Positions 1 to 7,255 of a stretch of DNA of 9,441 nucleotides are shown piece after piece. The stretch's first letter is position 1, and the number at the start of each line of letters is the position of its first letter. The position numbers and the translations under genes are program-made. The notes beneath the pieces were generated by a model. That model made no database searches. It was not told the origin of the DNA and saw only the letters and a list, made by a program, of their open reading frames with translations. The stretch is from Desulfobacterales bacterium (lineage in GTDB: Bacteria > Desulfobacterota > Desulfobacteria > Desulfobacterales > Desulfosalsimonadaceae). The DNA lies in NCBI GenBank assembly GCA_018224315.1, contig JAGTVF010000360.1, positions 1-9,441 of the forward strand, written 5' to 3'.

Positions 1-736
1 GCACCTCCGCGCCGGCAACACGGGTTTTGAGTTTGAATTCCATTCCCTGGCTCTTTAAGATCCGCAGCAGACGGCGCGACAGCTGACTGTCAACCGTGCC
101 GGCAATCCGGTCTGTCATTTCCGCCACGGTGACCTTTGATCCCAGGCGCGACCAGACTGAGCCCAGCTCCAGGCCGATATATCCGCCGCCCACGATGAGA
201 AGGCGCTTTGGGATTTCATCAAAGGCCAGGGCATCGGTTGAATTGACAATAAACCGGCCGTCAAACTCCAGGCCCTTGACCTCAGCCGGGCGGCTGCCGG
301 TGGCAAGCAAAATGTTTTGCGCCTCGATTGTTTGCGCCTTGCCGTTGTTTTCCACCTTGACAGATGCGGGGCCACTGAGTTCGGCCTTGCCCTTGAATAT
401 ATCCACATTGCTGGCTTTGAGAAGGTTTTCCACGTTGTCGGTGAGAGCCCGGACAACCTCGTCTTTTCTGCCCATCATGGTTTTTAAGTTGATTTCCGGT
501 TTGCTTACCTTGATGCCGTGTTTTTGAAAGGAATTGGCGGCCTGGGCCGCATGCTCCGAGGAATCGAGCAGGGCTTTGCTGGGAATGCAGCCGTAATTGA
601 GGCATACCCCGCCAAGTCTGTCAAATTTGTCCACGCAGGCCGTTTTCATGCCCAGCTGGCCGGCTCTGGCCGCGGCCACGTACCCGCCCGGGCCGGCACC
701 GATTACAATCAGATCATAACGCGATTGTTCACCCAT
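1..736 (-). CDS. lpdA: Dihydrolipoyl dehydrogenase (E3), N-terminal 245 residues, cut by window edge
   Basis: This flavoprotein reoxidises dihydrolipoyl groups on the E2 subunit and passes electrons through FAD and a redox disulfide to NAD+. The frame is open from the ATG at 734-736 to the left edge. Visible motifs are the FAD-binding GAGPGG (residues 13-18), the redox-active disulfide in GGVCLNYGCIPSK (Cys45 and Cys50), the ATGSRP segment (145-150), and the NAD-binding GGGYIGLELG (183-192). The rest of the NAD domain and the dimerisation domain with the catalytic His-Glu pair lie outside the window. The start follows the sucB stop by one base, with GGAG seven bases upstream inside the sucB 3' end, so translation is probably coupled. 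As last gene of the sucA-sucB set it is most likely the dedicated E3. Because E3 is often shared, it could also serve pyruvate dehydrogenase or the glycine cleavage system. Confidence 0.96.
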   Translation of the reverse strand, partial: MGEQSRYDLIVIGAGPGGYVAAARAGQLGMKTACVDKFDRLGGVCLNYGCIPSKALLDSSEHAAQAANSFQKHGIKVSKPEINLKTMMGRKDEVVRALTDNVENLLKASNVDIFKGKAELSGPASVKVENNGKAQTIEAQNILLATGSRPAEVKGLEFDGRFIVNSTDALAFDEIPKRLLIVGGGYIGLELGSVWSRLGSKVTVAEMTDRIAGTVDSQLSRRLLRILKSQGMEFKLKTRVAGAEV

Positions 737-737
737 T

Positions 738-2054
738 TTATATCTCCATGATCATGCGTTCAGGGGTTTCAACAAATTCCTTGATGCGCCGCAGAAAGCT
801 CACCGCGTCCTTGCCGTCCACAATCCGGTGATCATAGCTGAGCGCCACGTACATCATGGGCCGGATGACCACCTGCCCGTCTATTGCCACCGGCCGGTCC
901 TCGATCTTATGCATGGCCAGTATGGCGCTCTGGGGCATGTTGAGAATCGGCGTGGACAAAAGAGATCCGTAAATGCCGCCGTTGGTGATGGAAAAGGTGC
1001 CCCCTTCGAGTTCGGAAAGGGTGATGCGGTTTTTTTCCACACGCGCGGCAAAGTCAGCAATGGCTTCTTCGATTTGTGCAGATCCGAGCCGGTCTGCATG
1101 CCGGATGACCGGCACCACCAGGCCTTTTTTGGCGCCAATGGCAATGCCGATGTGATAATAGTGGTGATAGACGATTTCATCTTCTTCGATGGCGGCGTTG
1201 ATTTCCGGAAATTCTTTGAGGGCGGCAACGCATGCCTTGACAAAAAAGGACATGAATCCCAGCCGCACCCCGTGGGTGTTGTAAAATGTGTCTTTGAACC
1301 GCTCCCGCAGTGTTTTGACCCGGCTCATGTCGATTTCATTAAACGTGGTGAGCATGGCGGTGTTCTGTTTGGCGTCAAGCAGGTGGGCGGCAATGGATTT
1401 CCGGATCGGAGACATGGGCGTGCGGGTGACGGCTTCTTGGGTTTCCGCGGGTTGAGGACTTTTTTGCTCTGGCGGGGCTGATGAAGTTTGTCCGGCGCCG
1501 GATTCAAGATAGGCAATCACATCACCCTTGGTGATTCGGCCGCCTGGGCCGGTTGTTCGGATTTTTGAGATATCCAGGTTGTTTTCAGCCACCAGACGGC
1601 GCACGGACGGCGGCAGGGTCTCTGCCGGTTCTGTCTCTGTTTCCTCTTTTCCAGCGGTTTCTGGCTCCGGGGTCGGGGCGGCCGGGGCTGCAGGCCCGGG
1701 TTCTGGCCCGGCCTGTTTTTCCGCGGGCTCCAAAGCGGCTTCAGGTTCCGGCGCTGGCGCTGGTTTGGCCGCTTTTTCTTCTGCTGCCGGGGATTTTTCC
1801 TTGTCAGCCGTCCGGGCGGCATCCGTGTCGATTTTGCCCACCACCTGTCCGATTTTTACGTTCTGGCCGGCCTGGACAACGATTTCCAGGATTCCGCTTT
1901 GCTCTGCAGGGACCTCCAGGGTGACCTTGTCGGTTTCCAAAACAAAGACCGGTTCGTCTTTTTCAATCCGGTCGCCGTCTGACTTGTACCATTCCGCCAG
2001 CAGGGCTTCTTTTACGGATTCGCCGACTTCCGGCACCTTGATATCCACTTTCAT
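738..2054 (-). CDS. sucB: 2-oxoglutarate dehydrogenase E2, dihydrolipoyllysine-residue succinyltransferase
   Basis: E2 core of the 2-oxoglutarate dehydrogenase complex: it takes the succinyl group from E1 on a swinging lipoyl arm and transfers it to CoA. The 438-residue protein has the full E2 layout. A single lipoyl domain (about 1-77) carries the lipoylation lysine in ETDKVTLE (Lys43). A flexible linker rich in Ala, Pro and Glu spans about 80-147. A peripheral subunit-binding domain (about 148-184) begins [11 protein letters not shown]. The catalytic domain runs from about 210 to the end, with SYDHRIVDG (His409, Asp413) as the acyltransferase active site. The segment [17 protein letters not shown] fits the succinyltransferase branch rather than pyruvate-type E2, as do the neighbours. 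The length is near that of well-studied SucB proteins (about 400 residues), the excess being linker. An AAGGAGG ribosome site supports the start. The product of lipB and lipA, encoded just upstream, should modify Lys43. Confidence 0.97.
   Translation of the reverse strand: MKVDIKVPEVGESVKEALLAEWYKSDGDRIEKDEPVFVLETDKVTLEVPAEQSGILEIVVQAGQNVKIGQVVGKIDTDAARTADKEKSPAAEEKAAKPAPAPEPEAALEPAEKQAGPEPGPAAPAAPTPEPETAGKEETETEPAETLPPSVRRLVAENNLDISKIRTTGPGGRITKGDVIAYLESGAGQTSSAPPEQKSPQPAETQEAVTRTPMSPIRKSIAAHLLDAKQNTAMLTTFNEIDMSRVKTLRERFKDTFYNTHGVRLGFMSFFVKACVAALKEFPEINAAIEEDEIVYHHYYHIGIAIGAKKGLVVPVIRHADRLGSAQIEEAIADFAARVEKNRITLSELEGGTFSITNGGIYGSLLSTPILNMPQSAILAMHKIEDRPVAIDGQVVIRPMMYVALSYDHRIVDGKDAVSFLRRIKEFVETPERMIMEI
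744..747 (-). promoter_or_regulatory. Ribosome binding site of lpdA inside the sucB 3' end
   Basis: GGAG on the minus strand lies seven bases before the lpdA ATG and overlaps the last codons of sucB. It fixes the lpdA start and suggests translational coupling of E2 and E3. Confidence 0.75.
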
Positions 2055-2058
2055 AAAG

Positions 2059-2065
2059 CCTCCTT
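2059..2065 (-). promoter_or_regulatory. Strong ribosome binding site of sucB
   Basis: AAGGAGG on the minus strand, four bases before the sucB ATG, is a near-perfect anti-16S match. It is the strongest ribosome site in the gene run and may raise E2 synthesis relative to E1, fitting a complex that needs many E2 copies. Confidence 0.8.
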
Positions 2066-2101
2066 ACAGGGCCTTTGCGATGTTAAGGGTTTGACTGATT
2101 T

Positions 2102-4867
2102 TCATTTTTCCGCCAGCACCATGTCAATGATCTGCTGCTGCTGTTTTTTGTGCACGTGATGATATCCCGTGGCTGTGCTGGCCGAAGCCTTGCGGCCGAT
2201 ATAGTTGAGGGTGCGGGAAAAACGGGTTTCAAAAAGGGGCCGGATGTAGTTCCAGGCCCCCATGTTGGCCGGCTCCTCCTGGGCCCAGACCCAGCGGCGG
2301 CAGTTTTTGTATTTTTTGATCACCGATGCCAATTCTGTTTCGGCAAAGGGATAGAGCTGCTCGACCCGGATGAGGGCCGTGTTTTTTAGGCCCCTGTCAT
2401 TGCGGGCTTCGGCCAGGTCGTAGAACAGCTTGCCCGATACCAGCACCACCTGATCGGGATTTTTCAGGGCTTTGGGATCATCAATGATCCGGTGAAAACG
2501 GCCTTTGGCCAGATCGTCTGTGGATGACACGGCTTCAGGATGGCGAAGCAGGCTTTTGGGGGTGAAGACGATCAGGGGTTTTAAAGTGCTGCCCCGGGCC
2601 TGGCGCCGCAGAAGATGATAATACTGGGCCGGGGTGGTGGGGTTGCACACGCAGAAGTTTTCATCTGCGGCCAGTTGCAAAAATCGCTCCACGCGGCTGC
2701 TGGAATGATCCGGGCCCTGGCCTTCATAGCCGTGGGGCAGCAGCAGGACCAGACCGCTTCTACACCCCCACTTGGTCTCGCCGCTGGCGATGTAGAGATC
2801 AATGACGGCCTGGGCGTTGTTGGCAAAATCGCCGAACTGGGCCTCCCACAGGATCAGGCTGTTTTTGCGGATCAGGGAGTAGCCGTATTCAAAGCCCATA
2901 ACCCCGGCTTCGGACAGCAGGCTGTTGATGGATAAAAATCCGCCTCCGTCTTTGGCCGCGTTGTTGACGGGCACATGTTCTGCGTTGGTGGCGGTGTCAA
3001 ACAAAACGCTGTGGCGCTGGCTGAAGGTGCCCCGCTGGCTGTCCTGGCCTGACAGGCGGACGAAAATGCCCTGGTTTACGATTGTGGCAAAGCCCAGGGC
3101 CTCGGCATTTGCCCAGTCGATGCCCTGGCCGCTTTTCACTGCGGCCAGGCGCTTTTCCAGAAGTTTTCCAATCTTGGGATGCAGCTGGAAATCATCCGGG
3201 GCCGCGTTGATTTTTGCTGCCAGGTCCTTTAGCAGATTGGGTTTGACACGGGTGTCCACATCTTCTGCGGCCCTCTCCGGTGTTTTTTCCCGGCCCTTTT
3301 CCGGCTCTCGGGTGGGCGGGTGATCCTCGGCCGGGGTTTTCTGCGCCGGTTGACCGGTTTTTTCTTTCTGAACACGATCATAGGCTTCCTGGATGCATTG
3401 GGTTGTCTGTTCCTGGATCTGGCTGAATGTGTCCGGGTTCAATATGTTCTGGTCAATAAGCTGCTGTGCATAGAGCCGGGACGGGGTGGGGCGGTTTTTG
3501 ATCCGTTCATACATCAGCGGCTGGGTGAAATAGGGCTCGTCTCCCTCGTTGTGTCCGTATCTGCGGTAGCAGACCACGTCAATGACCACATCCTTGCCAA
3601 AGGCCATCCGGTAATCACAGGCCAGCTTTGCAATATGCACGGCCGCCTCGGGATTTTCCCCGTGAATGTGGAATATGGGAACCATAAGGCTTTTGGCAAC
3701 GTCGGTGGCATAGCGGGTGGAGCGCAGATCATCGGGCAGGGCCGTGTATCCGATTTGGTTGTTGACGATGATATGCACGGTGCCGCCGGTATGATAGCCC
3801 TCGAGCTGGGACATGTTCAGTGTTTCGGCCACGATGCCCTGGCCTGAAAAGGCCGCATCGCCGTGCAGCAGCAGGGGCATGACAAAAGCGGTGTTTTGGG
3901 TGCCCGCTGCATCCAGCTGGGCCCGTGCCATTCCCTCGACCACCGGATTGACCGATTCCAGATGGCTGGGATTGTCGGCCATGAGGATATCGACTTGCCT
4001 GCTGCCCGATGTGGTGATCTTGCCGTGAAAGCCCTTGTGATATTTCACATCCCCGGCGCCCACTTCGGCCTCCGGGTTGTGGTGGCTTTCAAATTCACCA
4101 ATGACATCGGCATAAGGTCTGTTTAAGACATTGGCCTGAACGTTTAACCTTCCCCTGTGGGTCATGCCCAGAACAATTTGTCCGCAGCCGTGTTTCGCCG
4201 CGGCATGATCCAGAAGGGAATCGAGCATGGGGACAATCACGTCTGCGCCTTCAACGCTGAAGCGTTTCTGGCCCAGGTATTTTTTGTGGATAAACTGCTC
4301 AAGGCCGGAAGCTTCGGTGAGTTTCCGAAGAATTTGGATTTTTTCGTCATCTGAAAACCCGGGCGTGTTTTGTGTGGATTCCATCTGCTCCCGCAGCCAT
4401 TTTCTTTCTTCCGGATCCTGGATGTGCATGTATTCCACGCCAACAGACCGGCAGTAGGTTTGGCGCAGGTGGCGCACAAGCTCGCCAAGGGTCATCTGTT
4501 TGCCGAGATTTTCCGGCCGGCCCGGCACGTAGAAGCGCCGCTGCATGTCGTTTTCATCAAGGCCAAAGGCCTTGGGATTTAGCAGGGGGTGATCGGTGGG
4601 GCAGGCCTCAAGGGGATCCAGGCATGACAATAGATGGCCGATATCCCGGTAGCGGTAGACAAGGGCTTCGACTCTGGACTGCTTTCGTACACTTTGCTCA
4701 TCGCAGGGCTCGCATGTTTCTTCGGATGCAGCCGGCTTTTGGGTCAGGCCGAGTTCAAAGCCCTGGAAAAAAAACTGCCAGTCCGCATCCACCGAATCCG
4801 GATTCTGCTTCCAGCGGCTGTATTGGTTCTCAATGTATTGGCCGCTCCATGGGCCTTTATAAGTCAT
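2102..4867 (-). CDS. sucA: 2-oxoglutarate dehydrogenase E1 component (thiamine diphosphate dependent)
   Basis: Decarboxylates 2-oxoglutarate and succinylates the lipoyl arm of SucB, the rate-setting step of the complex. The 921-residue length matches the family (E. coli SucA is about 930). An N-terminal E2-interaction segment begins near WSGQYIENQYSRW (7-19). The core follows with MTHRGRLNV (235-243), GDVKYHKGF (272-280) and NPSHLESVNP (299-308). The thiamine diphosphate and metal site is HGDAAFSGQG (335-344) plus NNQIGYT (369-375). CYRRYGHNEGDEP (433-445) is diagnostic for this E1 class. The pyrimidine-binding half includes SEAGVMGFEYGYS (652-664), EAQFGDFANNAQ (675-686) and PHGYEGQGPDHSS (711-723). 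The C-terminus has QEEPANMGAWNY (863-874). A charged, proline-rich stretch at about 502-540 between the two halves looks like a lineage-specific linker. It begins 35 bp after lipA, with AGGAGA 11 bases before the ATG. Confidence 0.98.
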   Translation of the reverse strand: MTYKGPWSGQYIENQYSRWKQNPDSVDADWQFFFQGFELGLTQKPAASEETCEPCDEQSVRKQSRVEALVYRYRDIGHLLSCLDPLEACPTDHPLLNPKAFGLDENDMQRRFYVPGRPENLGKQMTLGELVRHLRQTYCRSVGVEYMHIQDPEERKWLREQMESTQNTPGFSDDEKIQILRKLTEASGLEQFIHKKYLGQKRFSVEGADVIVPMLDSLLDHAAAKHGCGQIVLGMTHRGRLNVQANVLNRPYADVIGEFESHHNPEAEVGAGDVKYHKGFHGKITTSGSRQVDILMADNPSHLESVNPVVEGMARAQLDAAGTQNTAFVMPLLLHGDAAFSGQGIVAETLNMSQLEGYHTGGTVHIIVNNQIGYTALPDDLRSTRYATDVAKSLMVPIFHIHGENPEAAVHIAKLACDYRMAFGKDVVIDVVCYRRYGHNEGDEPYFTQPLMYERIKNRPTPSRLYAQQLIDQNILNPDTFSQIQEQTTQCIQEAYDRVQKEKTGQPAQKTPAEDHPPTREPEKGREKTPERAAEDVDTRVKPNLLKDLAAKINAAPDDFQLHPKIGKLLEKRLAAVKSGQGIDWANAEALGFATIVNQGIFVRLSGQDSQRGTFSQRHSVLFDTATNAEHVPVNNAAKDGGGFLSINSLLSEAGVMGFEYGYSLIRKNSLILWEAQFGDFANNAQAVIDLYIASGETKWGCRSGLVLLLPHGYEGQGPDHSSSRVERFLQLAADENFCVCNPTTPAQYYHLLRRQARGSTLKPLIVFTPKSLLRHPEAVSSTDDLAKGRFHRIIDDPKALKNPDQVVLVSGKLFYDLAEARNDRGLKNTALIRVEQLYPFAETELASVIKKYKNCRRWVWAQEEPANMGAWNYIRPLFETRFSRTLNYIGRKASASTATGYHHVHKKQQQQIIDMVLAEK

Positions 4868-4902
4868 TGTGTGCTGCGTCTCCTGATTTGGTGGGTTTTT
4901 AT

Positions 4903-5850
4903 CTATGGCCGCTTCTGCCCGAAGGCAGCAGGCCTTGCTTTTGTCTTGCCGGATTTGGGTGCCCGGATGATTCCCAGCGCTTCTGCCTGGGCGGCTGCCC
5001 GGTAGGAGCTTCGCACCAGGGGCCCGGATTCCGCCAGGGCAAAACCTGTCTCCATTGCAAATTGTTTCAGTTGTGCAAAAACTTCAGGGGGAAAATATTT
5101 GACTACGTCCATGTTTTCCGGTCCGGGTTTGAGATACTGGCCCAGGGTCAGCACCTGAGCGCCGGCTGACTGGATATCTTTGATGGTTTGGCGGATTTCA
5201 TCCATGGTTTCGCCCAGCCCGAGCATAAATCCCGATTTTGTGATGCAGGCGGGGTTAATCTGCTTGACCGTGCAAAGCAGGGACAGGGATTGGCGGTAAT
5301 CGGCCATGGGCCGCACTGCCGGATAGAGCCGGGCCACGGTTTCCACGTTGTGGCCCACAATGTCGGGGCCGGCTGCAAGCACGGTTTCAAGGGCCCTGTG
5401 GCTTGCCTCAAAATCCGGGATCAGCACTTCGATGCCCGTATCCGGGCAGTTTTTCCGGATTTCTTTGATGGTGGCGGCAAAATGGCTGGCCCCCCCGTCG
5501 GAAAGATCATCCCGGGTAACAGATGTCACCACCGCGTGATTCAGCCCCATGGCGGCCACGGCTCGTGCCACCCGCCGAGGTTCGTCCGTGTCCAATGGCT
5601 GCGGCCGGCGACCCACGCCACAGAACCGGCAATTGCGGGTACAGCCGCTGCCCATGATCATGAATGTGGCATGCCCGGAATGCCAGCATTCCGCGATATT
5701 GGGGCAAAGGGCGGATTCGCAGACCGTGTGAAGGCCGCAGGCCGCCTTCAGGCGGCGCACGGATTGATAATTTTCGCCCCCGGGTGCGGCCACCCGGATC
5801 CACGGCGGTTTTGCCGGGCGGCTATCGGTCTTGTTTTTTCGTGTTGCCAT
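4903..5850 (-). CDS. lipA: Lipoyl synthase (radical SAM)
   Basis: Inserts two sulfur atoms into octanoyl groups bound to lipoyl domains, completing the lipoyl cofactor on SucB and other lipoyl proteins. The 315-residue protein shows both iron-sulfur signatures. CESALCPNIAEC (Cys44, Cys49, Cys55) binds the auxiliary cluster that is consumed as the sulfur source. CTRNCRFC (Cys70, Cys74, Cys77) binds the radical SAM cluster. The conserved C-terminal RSSYRA (280-285) supplies the serine ligand of the auxiliary cluster. TSVTRDDLSDGG (109-120) and the QYLKPG segment (238-243) are also typical. The tail after about residue 297 is basic and low in complexity and is probably disordered. The ATG lies within the end of lipB (29-bp overlap) with only a weak GGA upstream, suggesting coupling. 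Length and motifs look complete, so function is well supported. Confidence 0.97.
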   Translation of the reverse strand: MATRKNKTDSRPAKPPWIRVAAPGGENYQSVRRLKAACGLHTVCESALCPNIAECWHSGHATFMIMGSGCTRNCRFCGVGRRPQPLDTDEPRRVARAVAAMGLNHAVVTSVTRDDLSDGGASHFAATIKEIRKNCPDTGIEVLIPDFEASHRALETVLAAGPDIVGHNVETVARLYPAVRPMADYRQSLSLLCTVKQINPACITKSGFMLGLGETMDEIRQTIKDIQSAGAQVLTLGQYLKPGPENMDVVKYFPPEVFAQLKQFAMETGFALAESGPLVRSSYRAAAQAEALGIIRAPKSGKTKARPAAFGQKRP

Positions 5851-6529
5851 GAAATATCCGCAAAAAAACCTTTTGTATCACTTGATAAATTTGTTCCATA
5901 TCCACAGGCTGGTTTAACTCCGCGGCCATGCTGGTCACGGCCTTTCCCGCAATCCCGCAGGCCACAATGGCTTCAAAATGCCAAAGATCCGTATTTGCGT
6001 TCAAAGCAAACCCGTGGCTGGAAATACCCGATGCATCGACCCGGATGCCAACTGCTGCAATTTTGCGATCTCTTGTCCACACCCCCCGGTAGCCGGCAAT
6101 CCTGCCCGCGCAGATGTCAAATGCAGCCAGGGTCTCAATGACCACCTGCTCAAGGCAATGGACATATTCGGTGATATCCCGGAACCGGGCATGCACGTCC
6201 ATGACCGGATAGCCCACCACCTGGCCAGGGCCGTGGAAGGTCACCAACCCGCCCCGGTCCGCCCGCCGGATGATTGCACCCCGGGCCTGGAGTTCTTCAA
6301 CAGGTACCAGAAAATGATCTCTGCCCCCGCGCACCCCAAGGGTGTAGGTGGGCGGATGCTCAAGCAGCAGCAAGGTGTCGGGGATCTGGCCAAGGCTTCG
6401 TTTTTCAGCCAGTTCTTTTTGGAGAAAAAGCGCCTGGTCGTAATCCACCATTGCCATATGCCGGATGTCGATGGGCTGGCTGCCGGCCTGTGGATCCGGC
6501 GGCAATGCCCGGCAAATGTTGTTTTCCAA
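5822..6529 (-). CDS. lipB: Octanoyl-ACP:protein octanoyltransferase, probable TTG start
   Basis: Moves octanoate from acyl carrier protein onto the target lysine of lipoyl domains, the first step of lipoate synthesis. The family signature RGGLVTFHGPGQ (92-103) is followed by YPVMDV (107-112). The catalytic pair is visible as Lys156 in DRKIAAVGIRV and Cys191 in AIVACGIAGK, and SHGFALNAN (171-179) is also characteristic. Length is 235 residues counted from a TTG at 6527-6529. The first in-frame ATG (6455-6457) would remove the likely first beta strand (IDIRHM), so the TTG or another nearby unusual start is preferred. No clear ribosome site precedes it. The gene begins 22 bp after the Sec-peroxiredoxin stop, so reinitiation is possible. 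The product should feed LipA, encoded immediately downstream. Confidence 0.95.
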   Translation of the reverse strand: MENNICRALPPDPQAGSQPIDIRHMAMVDYDQALFLQKELAEKRSLGQIPDTLLLLEHPPTYTLGVRGGRDHFLVPVEELQARGAIIRRADRGGLVTFHGPGQVVGYPVMDVHARFRDITEYVHCLEQVVIETLAAFDICAGRIAGYRGVWTRDRKIAAVGIRVDASGISSHGFALNANTDLWHFEAIVACGIAGKAVTSMAAELNQPVDMEQIYQVIQKVFLRIFHGNTKKQDR

Positions 6530-6551
6530 ATTCTGTTCAGCATTGTTGGGG

Positions 6552-7196
6552 TTACAGGTTTTTCAGGGCCTCGATGGTATGGGATGGATCGGGCCGAACC
6601 GTGTAGTCGGCATTGACCTGCGCATACCGGATCTTTGCGTCTGTATCAATGATGTAGCGCGCAGATACGGGAAGATCCCAGGACCCGTCTGCATTGTTTT
6701 TGTCCACGTGAATGTTAAACTGCTGATATACCTTTTTCAGGTCATCGGGCACCGTGTAGACCAAGCCGAATGATTTTGCCGCCTGGTTTCCCGAATCCAC
6801 CAGCAGTTCCATTGTCAGGTTTTTTTTCTCGGCAAACTGCCTGGAGGCCTCTTGGCTTTGCGGTGAGACCATGATTAAAGAAGCACCCAGGTTCTTGATT
6901 GTCTTGTGCTCGGTTTCAAGAGCGTCCAGCTCTATGTTGCAAAACGGTCACCATCCGCCGCGGTAAAATCCCAGCACCACGGGCCCTTGCTTGAGTTTTT
7001 CATAAAGGTTTACGGTTTTGCCCCTGTAATTTTCCAGTGAAAAATCCGGGGCTTTGTCTCCGATGGCTTTGGCCTTGTCTGCAATGCCGGATTTTTGAAG
7101 ATCCTCGGTGGCTTTGTGCATGATGTCAATGGCCTGTTTCGGCGCTGCGGACTCAAGCTCCTGTCTCTGCGCGTCAAGCTTTTCCTGCAAACCCAT
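6552..7196 (-). CDS. Selenocysteine-containing peroxiredoxin-like protein (AhpC/TSA family, UxxC active site), read through in-frame TGA
   Basis: A thioredoxin-fold peroxidase that probably reduces peroxides in the cytoplasm; no signal peptide or membrane segment is visible. The frame has an in-frame TGA at 6948-6950 and continues to a TAA at 6552-6554, giving 214 residues with Sec83. The N-terminal helix (about 1-35) precedes GDKAPDFSL (47-54), the usual entry to the AhpC/TSA fold. The first strand VVLGFYRGGW leads into U83-P84-F85-C86, where relatives carry a C-P-Y/F-C motif. Downstream, ASLIMVSPQS (105-114), LLVDSGNQAAKSFGL (131-145), WDLPVSARYIID (173-184) and NADYTVRP (195-202) all continue the family pattern, so the part after TGA is under protein constraint. 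Cys86 is the only cysteine, making a selenenyl-sulfide with Sec83 the likely redox pair. AGGGAG lies seven bases before the ATG. A SECIS-like hairpin follows the TGA. The alternative, a decayed pseudogene, is unlikely given one lone TGA at the catalytic position. Confidence 0.93.
6911..6950 (-). promoter_or_regulatory. Predicted bacterial SECIS element directly after the Sec codon
   Basis: In the mRNA, counting the U of UGA as 1, C15-A16 pairs with U33-G34, U17 is bulged, AGAGC (18-22) pairs with GCUCU (28-32), and the apical loop is UGGAC (23-27). A lower helix can form between GUUU (6-9) and AAAC (35-38), leaving an asymmetric internal loop. A bulged U at position 17 and G near the start of the apical loop are hallmarks of bacterial SECIS elements read by SelB. 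The fold was drawn by hand and no free energy was computed. Confidence 0.8.
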
Positions 7197-7203
7197 TGTC
7201 TTT

Positions 7204-7209
7204 CTCCCT
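7204..7209 (-). promoter_or_regulatory. Ribosome binding site of the Sec-peroxiredoxin gene
   Basis: AGGGAG on the minus strand lies seven bases before the ATG at 7194-7196. It supports that start and shows that the first gene of the run has its own good initiation signal. Confidence 0.7.
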
Positions 7210-7244
7210 GGTTGAATTGGGTATGAAAAAAGTTTTCTGCTTCA

Positions 7245-7255
7245 ATGGTAACCAT
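7245..7255. promoter_or_regulatory. 11-bp palindrome overlapping the candidate -10 box (possible operator)
   Basis: ATGGT-A-ACCAT is a perfect inverted repeat around one central base and covers the candidate -10 hexamer of the minus-strand promoter. A second, weaker inverted repeat, GAAAA-AAG-TTTTC (7225-7237), sits near the predicted transcription start. Either could bind a regulator. No known operator is recognised and chance cannot be excluded. Confidence 0.25.

Noticed and set aside
828..1481. 217-residue plus-strand open frame opposite sucB
   Set aside because: It is the antisense shadow of a well-conserved gene, with no recognisable domain or ribosome site; several similar long frames opposite sucA, lipA and ugd were dismissed for the same reason.
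6552..6872. Separate 106-residue protein starting at the internal ATG (6870-6872)
   Set aside because: It lacks a ribosome site and is the C-terminal part of the same peroxiredoxin frame; the region between the TGA and this ATG is open and matches the family.
6948..6950. TGA as a nonsense mutation making a pseudogene
   Set aside because: It is the only interruption, lies exactly at the catalytic cysteine position, is followed by a SECIS-like fold, and the rest of the frame is intact.
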